Shown: one piece after another, positions 58,201-64,000 of the stretch
How positions within the stretch are numbered: position 1 is the first letter of the stretch
Layout of the letters: each line of letters opens with the position of its first letter
Assembly: GCF_000429945.1 (NCBI RefSeq)
Contig: NZ_KE386994.1
Span: forward strand, 54,394 to 118,393
Direction: 5' to 3'
From: Desulfogranum japonicum DSM 18378
GTDB taxonomy: Bacteria > Desulfobacterota > Desulfobulbia > Desulfobulbales > Desulfobulbaceae
DNA: 64,000 bases
The notes under the pieces: generated by a model
Database searches by the model: none
What the model saw: the letters and a program-made list of their open reading frames with translations, nothing else
Told to the model about the DNA's origin: nothing
Program-made: the position numbers and the translations under genes

Positions 58201-60172
58201 CTCTCGTACTGCATTGGTTGTTGACAACAGTCCCGTTATTCGCCGCATAGTTGCTTCTGTACTTGAAAAAGAGGGCTGGGAGGTGCTGATGGCGGAAAAT
58301 GGTCTTGAGGCCATTGATCAGATGAACCGCAAACAGCCTGCCATTGTTTTCACCGACTTGATAATGCCTAAGATTGATGGTGAGAAATTATCATATATTA
58401 TCAGGAGTACCAAGCAGTTGGCAGACATTTTTATTGTTGTTCTTTCTGGCGTAGCCATGGAAGATGATCAACACACCATACAGATTGGTGCTGATGTCTG
58501 TATTGCCAAAGGGCCTGCTGGCTCCATGCGGAAGCATATCCTCGCGTCTTTGGAAAAATATCATTCAGGAGATAGGGCTCAGGGAGCCATTAAGGGTGTT
58601 GAAGAGTTGTATCCTCGTGAAGTAACCAGTGAATTGCTGATAAGTAAACGGCATAATGATATAATACTGGCAAATATTGTGGAGGGGGTATTTGAGCTGA
58701 ATCATGATGGCCGTATTGTAATGGTTAATCAGGCTGGGGTTGCACTGTGTGAGGTGCCTGAAGCAGAGATCCTTGGCATGAAATTTCAGAGCTTGCTCGA
58801 GGAGAAGGAAAAACAGGAGTTTGAGCAATGGTTATGTGGCAATGAATCCTTTTCTTCCTGTTCGTCCCTTGATTACAGTTACGACCATCCCGCTTGTTTT
58901 CAAGGAAAAATAATTACTTTACATATCATGCCTCTTAAAGAAGAGGGGAAAAATTTTTATATTTGTCTTGTTAAAGATATTACCGCCCGCAAGATTCTCG
59001 AGAAAAAACAACAGCAGCTGGAAAAAGAAATAAAGCGTATACAAAAGATTGATGCCATGTCTGTAATGGCCGGTGGTATTGCCCATGATTTTAATAATTT
59101 ACTGACAATCATAAACGGCAATATTGAAATGGCCCGTTATTTGAGCAATCATGGTGAAGTGGGAACTCTCTTGGAAGAGGCCGTGAAAGCTCTGGACCTA
59201 ACTGTGCAGTTGATTCGGAAATTTTCTATATTCTCAACCAACTATCTTCCCCAGAAATTTTCGGTCAACCTGCATGATCTTATAACACAGACCCTTGAAG
59301 TCGAGACGGAAGGTACATCTGTTACATGGCAGATTAATGAAATTGGCGAGTATCCCAAGGTGTATCTTGATCCTGTTCTGCTGCAGCAGGTTTTTGCCAA
59401 TCTCACCCTGAACGCCATAGAAGCCATGCCCGACGGAGGATGCATCACTGTCGACTGCGAACTTATTGATGCCGTTTCTGAGATTGAACGTACTGATCAA
59501 CCGATACCTGAAGGACGGCATGTGCATATCAGTTTCAGGGATACTGGCATTGGTATTCCAGCCGAACATTTAGATATAATTTTCGATCCCTATTATTCAA
59601 CAAAGCAGAAGGGAGCACAAAAAGGAATGGGGCTTGGCCTGACCATCGTACATTCTATCATCATCAAACATGGTGGAATGGTCTGGGTTGAATCAGAAGT
59701 AGGCAAAGGGTCGTGTATTCATTTGTATCTGCCTGCAGACGAACATAAAAGCGGACATCAGGGGGTGTTGTGTCCCGATATCAAAGTCAAGCGCGTGTTG
59801 GTCATGGATGATGACGAAATGATGCTGCAGGTGTATAAAAAAATGTTTGCTCATTTTTTGTGTGATGTGATTACCGTACATAATGGTGAAGAAGCGATCA
59901 CCTACATTCAAAACTCACAGGCTGAAGACGCGCCCTTTGATTTGATTCTGCTCGATTTAAGGGTGGAAAAAGGGATGGGAGGCCTGCTGGCTTCCAAAAA
60001 AATTCGGAACCTGTTGCCCAAAGTCAGACAGATAGCCGTGAGCGGCGATAGCACCGATGATGTCATACAGAATTATAAACAATATGGCTTTGATGAAGCA
60101 CTTGCTAAACCTTTTGCCATCGAGACCATAGAACAGATTGTTAGAAGGTTTGTGTATACAGGCAGCCCTTGA
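58193..60172 (+). CDS. Receiver-PAS-histidine kinase-receiver hybrid (659 aa)
   Basis: The N-terminal receiver (VVDNSPVIRR, phospho-Asp 55 in FTDLIMPKIDG) has Asn at one acidic pocket position. A PAS domain (NIVEGVFELNHDGRIVMVNQAGVALCEVPEAEILG), then HisKA (AGGIAHDFNNLL), HATPase (NLTLNAIEAMPDGG, FRDTGIGIPAEH, GMGLGLTIVHSI) and a C-terminal receiver with DLRVEKGMGG follow. No membrane segment: it is cytoplasmic. It probably receives phosphate from, or feeds into, the upstream membrane kinase through the small receiver. No DNA-binding output exists in the three genes. Confidence 0.92.
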   Translation: MDNSRTALVVDNSPVIRRIVASVLEKEGWEVLMAENGLEAIDQMNRKQPAIVFTDLIMPKIDGEKLSYIIRSTKQLADIFIVVLSGVAMEDDQHTIQIGADVCIAKGPAGSMRKHILASLEKYHSGDRAQGAIKGVEELYPREVTSELLISKRHNDIILANIVEGVFELNHDGRIVMVNQAGVALCEVPEAEILGMKFQSLLEEKEKQEFEQWLCGNESFSSCSSLDYSYDHPACFQGKIITLHIMPLKEEGKNFYICLVKDITARKILEKKQQQLEKEIKRIQKIDAMSVMAGGIAHDFNNLLTIINGNIEMARYLSNHGEVGTLLEEAVKALDLTVQLIRKFSIFSTNYLPQKFSVNLHDLITQTLEVETEGTSVTWQINEIGEYPKVYLDPVLLQQVFANLTLNAIEAMPDGGCITVDCELIDAVSEIERTDQPIPEGRHVHISFRDTGIGIPAEHLDIIFDPYYSTKQKGAQKGMGLGLTIVHSIIIKHGGMVWVESEVGKGSCIHLYLPADEHKSGHQGVLCPDIKVKRVLVMDDDEMMLQVYKKMFAHFLCDVITVHNGEEAITYIQNSQAEDAPFDLILLDLRVEKGMGGLLASKKIRNLLPKVRQIAVSGDSTDDVIQNYKQYGFDEALAKPFAIETIEQIVRRFVYTGSP

Positions 60173-60219
60173 TATTGTAATTTTTTTCTATAACAAACAC
60201 GTGCAGGCTCAATAGAATT

Positions 60220-61221
60220 ATGTATCTGGCAAGACACGCTTCTCCTGAAGGCGTTCAATACATCCTGAGAGAATCATTTGCCCGTGGTGACCTCTATCTC
60301 TCGCGGGATTTGGTTCCCCTGGGAACGGATCCGGCTTTATATATCAGATATACCAGTGAGGTATCTTACGAAATTGATTCATTATTGCTGCAACGGTTAA
60401 AACAGAAAGGCATCAGTGCCGAGCAGGCTGATGTAGAAGAGTTGTTTTATCCATTTATTGATCCCTATGTGAAATATAAAACCGAACCGTTTCGTAATCG
60501 TTATAAGTATAGAAACTGGAAGCCCATGTCCAGTGAAAGTAAGGCGCGTGTATATCAGCAAACTCATATTTTTGACCGCCGCCGCCTTCATTTTCTTCGT
60601 TTCGGTCATAGTTCACCACGATTGATTGACAGATCACCTTCCCTGTATCGTGCACTGTTATATAAATCGCGGGATGAGATTGAGCAATTGATCCAGGAGA
60701 AAGAACAGGATCTGCGTCCCAGGGAATTACACAATTACCTGTTTGCCATATTTGATCTACAAAACTGTTTCAGCAGGCAATGGCATCGAGATATGGTGCA
60801 TACGCTACAACAATCGCAACTCGATGAAGCTTTTTTGAATCAGTTTTGTAAGCAGGACCAGGAAACTGCGTTCTGGAAGGGGTTTCAGCGTAGTGACCAC
60901 ACTCCTGAGTATTTACTCAAATACCTTATCTGGTATTTTGATATCTTGGCTGAAGGCAGTTTTGTCTTCAGCCAGGGGCCGCAGGCGCGTAGTTTCAGGG
61001 GCCAGTTTCGACAAGCTCCCAAAGCACAGTCCATGTCCATGGATGTAGCACTGTCGACATTGGGATTAACCCGGAAGGAGTTGGCGCAAATGGATAAAAA
61101 AGCTCTGACTACCTTGTACCGCAAAAAGGCACACTCTGCACATCCGGACACAGGGGGCGATCATGATAGTTTCATTGCCCTGACCTCTGCATATCAAGAG
61201 CTTTTACGAACCCGTTTATGA
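60220..61221 (+). CDS. J-domain co-chaperone with a long N-terminal region (333 aa)
   Basis: The last ~70 residues are a J domain: LGLTRKELAQMDKKALTTLYRKKAHSAHPDTGGDHDSFIALTSAYQELL, with the HPD motif needed to stimulate DnaK. The ~260 residues before it are helical, charged and Tyr/Arg-rich (RYKYRNWKPMSSESKARVYQQTHIFDRRRLHFLRFGH) and match nothing I recognise. The J domain at the C-terminus is the reverse of classical DnaJ. The stop overlaps the first ABC exporter gene (ATGATG), so it may help its folding or assembly. Confidence 0.8.
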   Translation: MYLARHASPEGVQYILRESFARGDLYLSRDLVPLGTDPALYIRYTSEVSYEIDSLLLQRLKQKGISAEQADVEELFYPFIDPYVKYKTEPFRNRYKYRNWKPMSSESKARVYQQTHIFDRRRLHFLRFGHSSPRLIDRSPSLYRALLYKSRDEIEQLIQEKEQDLRPRELHNYLFAIFDLQNCFSRQWHRDMVHTLQQSQLDEAFLNQFCKQDQETAFWKGFQRSDHTPEYLLKYLIWYFDILAEGSFVFSQGPQARSFRGQFRQAPKAQSMSMDVALSTLGLTRKELAQMDKKALTTLYRKKAHSAHPDTGGDHDSFIALTSAYQELLRTRL

Positions 61222-63011
61222 TGCGGTTTAAGGAACAAAATAATGATCCTCAAGGTACCACTCATGAAGGACAGTCGTCCATTCGGGAAGCACTAGGTAT
61301 TATTACTCCGTTATTTCTGCGTCATAAAAAACGGTTATTGGCTGGATTCATTGCAGTTATCGTCGTAGACCTTTTGCAGCTGATTATTCCACGTTTCATC
61401 AAACAAGGCGTGGATTCCCTTGCTCAGGAAGGTGCCACCGAGCATAGTCTTTTCATTCTTGCTGTAACCATTTTCATCGCTGCGTGCATTGTGGCAGGAT
61501 TTCGTTTTTTTTGGCGTTATCTTCTCATTGGATTTTCCCGTATATTAGAAAAATCAGTGCGTGACCAGTTATTCAGACACATACTCGCCATGGATCAACA
61601 ATTTTTTGGACGTTGGACCACAGGTGATCTAATCGCCCATTCCAGTAATGATCTCAATGCAATCCAGATGGCATGCGGTATGGGGCTGGTCGCTGCTTCC
61701 GATGCAGTGTTCATGTCTGTGGCAGCGATCTGTTTTATGGTGGCTATCAGTGGGGAACTCACTTTGTATGCACTTTTTCCCATGCCTTTTCTGGCCCTTT
61801 CCACCAAGTATCTTTCAGGGCATCTTCATCGGCGGTTTAACAAGGTGCAGGAACAATTCTCACAACTCACTGAGTTTGCCCGCAACACTATTGTCTCCAT
61901 TCGCCTTATCAAGGCATATACTCTGGAAAAATTGCAAAATAAACAGTTCGATCAACTCGGCAGAGAGTATGTGCGCAGTAACCTTCGGGTTGCACTCATT
62001 CAGGGGACCATGTTTCCCACGGCTACTTTTGTCGGTAATATCGGAATGCTGCTTGTTCTTTATAAAGGCGGAACCATGGTAGTGAATCAACAGATTTCTC
62101 TTGGTGATTTTGTCGCCTTTACAACCTATCTTTCTCTGTTAATTTGGCCGATAATGGCAGTTGGATGGGTGACCAATGTGGCACAACGCGGTCTCACATC
62201 ACTGCAGCGTATCCAGCGACTTCTCTCAGAACAGCCTAAAGTGAAATGTCAACCTCAGGCAGACCTGCCTGAAGCCGACCAAATCACTTTTCACTGCAGG
62301 AACCTTTCCTTTACCTACCCAGGAGAAGCCAGACAGGTGCTGGAGAACGTTACTCTGGATATTACACCTGGTATTCTTGGTATAACTGGTCGTACCGGTT
62401 CAGGCAAATCCACCCTTTGTAAAGTATTACTTCGTATGTATCCTGTGGGAGATGGGATGCTTAATCTCAATGAAATTGACGTAAATGACCTGGATATTAA
62501 GTATGTTAGAAATCACATAGCATATGTTGCTCAGGAGCCTATCCTTTTTTCCCATAGCATCAGCGAAAATATTACCTTTGGTCGGCAGGATGCTACAGAT
62601 GAAGACGTTTATAAAGCTGCCAGGGCTGCTGCAATACATGAAGATATACTCAGGCTACCCGGAGGATACGATGCCGTGATTGGTGAACGTGGAGTGAAAC
62701 TTTCAGGTGGTCAGCGTCAACGTTTAGCATTGGCTCGCGCGCTTCTTTGTGACAGGCCTATGCTGGTTATTGATGATGGTCTCAATGCCATAGATGTGGA
62801 AACAGAACAACAGGTTCTGCTGGGGATTCACAGCGCTTTTCAAAACAAAACGGTTGTTATTGTCTCCCATAGAGTGAATGTTTTGGAAACAGCAGATTGT
62901 ATTGTGGTGATGGAAAACGGAAAAATTGCGGCCCAGGGAACCCATGATGAACTCCTGGCGCAACCCTTATACAAGGTCATGGTAAGCAAACAGCAAAACA
63001 ATGCGCGGTAG
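61218..63011 (+). CDS. ABC exporter subunit, permease-ATPase fusion (597 aa)
   Basis: Six-helix ABC transmembrane domain (residues ~30-320) followed by the ATPase: Walker A GRTGSGKSTLCKVLL, Q-loop VAQEPILFSHSISENITFG, signature KLSGGQRQRLALARALL, Walker B MLVIDDGLNAID and H-loop IVSHRVNVL. In Walker B the usual catalytic Glu is Asp-Gly (IDDG), so this site may be degenerate, as in one half of heterodimeric exporters (MdlA, TM287-type). The next gene, 11 bp overlapping, is a second subunit. Confidence 0.92.
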   Translation: MMRFKEQNNDPQGTTHEGQSSIREALGIITPLFLRHKKRLLAGFIAVIVVDLLQLIIPRFIKQGVDSLAQEGATEHSLFILAVTIFIAACIVAGFRFFWRYLLIGFSRILEKSVRDQLFRHILAMDQQFFGRWTTGDLIAHSSNDLNAIQMACGMGLVAASDAVFMSVAAICFMVAISGELTLYALFPMPFLALSTKYLSGHLHRRFNKVQEQFSQLTEFARNTIVSIRLIKAYTLEKLQNKQFDQLGREYVRSNLRVALIQGTMFPTATFVGNIGMLLVLYKGGTMVVNQQISLGDFVAFTTYLSLLIWPIMAVGWVTNVAQRGLTSLQRIQRLLSEQPKVKCQPQADLPEADQITFHCRNLSFTYPGEARQVLENVTLDITPGILGITGRTGSGKSTLCKVLLRMYPVGDGMLNLNEIDVNDLDIKYVRNHIAYVAQEPILFSHSISENITFGRQDATDEDVYKAARAAAIHEDILRLPGGYDAVIGERGVKLSGGQRQRLALARALLCDRPMLVIDDGLNAIDVETEQQVLLGIHSAFQNKTVVIVSHRVNVLETADCIVVMENGKIAAQGTHDELLAQPLYKVMVSKQQNNAR

Positions 63012-64000
63012 CTTCGGATACACTGAAAAAGGCGAGGAAGGACGCGTTAACGACTTTGGTCTATGGCGGAGAATTCTTACGTATTGCCGTCGTTATAAAA
63101 TACCGCTTGCTGTTGCTGTGTTGCTCTCTTTTGTCGTGACGTTTTGCTCTCTCATGTTGCCCAGGATTATGCAGGAGGGAATCGACGGGTATATGGCCCA
63201 AAGCCACCTGGAAATCAGTGCACGGATTTTGGGGCTGCAACATCTAGCCGTGGTGTACGGTGTTCTGGTTTGCTGTATATTTCTTACCAATTTTGTGCAA
63301 ATAGTGTTGCTTGAATGGATTGGTCAGTCAGTAATGCACAAATTGCGGAAGCAGTTATTTGATCACCTTGTTCATCTGGATCTGGCATTTTTCAATGAGC
63401 ATAGGGCTGGTCAGCTTGTGACTCGTTTGACCAACGACATCCAGAATATGCATGAGATGTTTACCTCGGTCATGGTCACGCTGTTTAATGATGCTTTGAA
63501 ACTGGTGGGCATTTTTTGTCTTCTGTATCTGATGAATGCACGCCTTGCGCTGCTTATGACCTTATTTGTTCCCCTGGCATTTTTCATTACCCGACAGTTT
63601 GCGCATTATGCTAGGAAGGTGTTTCGCCAGATTCGCAGCCAATTGGCAAAGATTAATTCATTTCTTGCCGAAGCTCTGCAGGCTATAGATATTATCCAAT
63701 TGTTTGGGCGGCATGACTGGGCAGAAAAGACATATACAGATTTGACCGATGAATATCTGCAGAGGAACCTAAAACAGGTTTCGATATTTGGTTTTTTTAT
63801 GCCACTGACGGAATTGATGAGTTCAGGCGCTGTTGCCCTCATCCTCTGGTACGGAGGCGGAGAGGTGCTCAGGAGTCGGCTTTCTCTTGGTGAACTCGTG
63901 GCTTTTTTATCATATATGCGTTTGTTTTTTCAACCGTTACGCGAGTTGTCACAAAAGTATTCCATCGTCCAGTCAGCCATGGCGTCGGCGGAACGGATTT
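63001..64000 (+). CDS. Second ABC exporter subunit (MdlB-like), truncated by the window edge
   Basis: ATG at 63001 overlaps the end of the first subunit. A hydrophilic start (MRGSFGYTEKGEEGRVNDFG) leads to six membrane helices, first KIPLAVAVLLSFVVTFCSLM, then VLVCCIFLTNFVQIVLLEW. Coupling-helix-like segments FDHLVHLDLAFFNEHRAGQLVTRLTNDIQNM and FLAEALQAIDIIQLFGR are typical of ABC exporters. The ATPase domain lies beyond position 64000. With the upstream subunit it should form a heterodimeric multidrug/lipid exporter. Confidence 0.9.
   Translation, partial: MRGSFGYTEKGEEGRVNDFGLWRRILTYCRRYKIPLAVAVLLSFVVTFCSLMLPRIMQEGIDGYMAQSHLEISARILGLQHLAVVYGVLVCCIFLTNFVQIVLLEWIGQSVMHKLRKQLFDHLVHLDLAFFNEHRAGQLVTRLTNDIQNMHEMFTSVMVTLFNDALKLVGIFCLLYLMNARLALLMTLFVPLAFFITRQFAHYARKVFRQIRSQLAKINSFLAEALQAIDIIQLFGRHDWAEKTYTDLTDEYLQRNLKQVSIFGFFMPLTELMSSGAVALILWYGGGEVLRSRLSLGELVAFLSYMRLFFQPLRELSQKYSIVQSAMASAERI

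Noticed and set aside
1..64000. CRISPR array or classical antiviral defence island
   Set aside because: No regularly spaced short repeats and no cas, restriction or retron-type genes were seen in the window.

Overview
The window reads as a chromosomal segment of a Gram-negative anaerobe, most likely a member of the Desulfobulbales/Desulfobacterota. That placement is inferred from gene content: the futalosine menaquinone pathway, KDO synthesis, a PEP-synthase regulatory protein, a small multihaem-type cytochrome, large hybrid histidine kinases and moderate GC. No 16S rRNA gene is present to confirm it. It contains one clear accessory region and about 52 kb of ordinary chromosome.

Region 1 (1-642) is decayed mobile DNA. 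A frameshifted DDE transposase remnant is followed by the last ~28 codons of a tyrosine integrase that is not the one in region 2. The integrase remnant ends directly against an attachment repeat.

Region 2 (643-11425) is an apparently complete ~10.7 kb filamentous phage (inovirus) prophage. It is bounded by a 93-94 bp direct repeat made of the 3' part of tRNA-Glu(CTC) plus the tRNA terminator. It has a leftward lysogeny operon (HTH repressor and two small membrane proteins). A rightward structural operon follows: zinc ribbon, ssDNA-binding protein, a series of very short coat proteins including a duplicated gene, a 39-aa major coat candidate, a secreted Asp/Pro-rich adsorption protein, a pVI-like protein and the Zot/pI ATPase. 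The replication/integration operon comes last: CI-type HTH, replication initiator, two unknown proteins, a DUF4417 protein, an excisionase-like HTH and a tyrosine integrase. Several of these genes are only 29-49 codons long.

Region 3 (11378-31000) has tRNA-Glu, an iron-sulfur flavoprotein-type reductase, malQ and an RpoD-family sigma factor. After a strong terminator comes a compact menaquinone (futalosine) operon: mqnE, mqnC, an amidohydrolase deaminase, mqnA, menG/ubiE, a ubiX homologue and a ubiA homologue. Next are a DUF3108 protein, two Hsp20 genes, purC, an S4 protein, dCMP deaminase, a hydrolase, terC, the PEP-synthase regulator, a two-CxxCH cytochrome and a geranylgeranyl-reductase-type flavoprotein.

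Region 4 (31000-64000) holds housekeeping and envelope genes: pepN, a carboxylesterase, a DASS/TrkA-C transporter, a cytidylate-kinase-like/BON fusion, a DUF533 protein and an AIM24 protein. It also has a queuosine-tRNA mannosyltransferase-like protein, a shikimate kinase homologue coupled to DUF89, cobT, xseA, panC, a DegT aminotransferase, rsmJ and kdsB. A YvcK/CofD-like protein with a long unexplained C-terminus is translationally coupled to a histidine kinase, a receiver and a hybrid kinase. A J-domain protein and a heterodimeric ABC exporter run off the right edge. Three related ~140-160 bp intergenic elements with inverted ends are scattered through this region.
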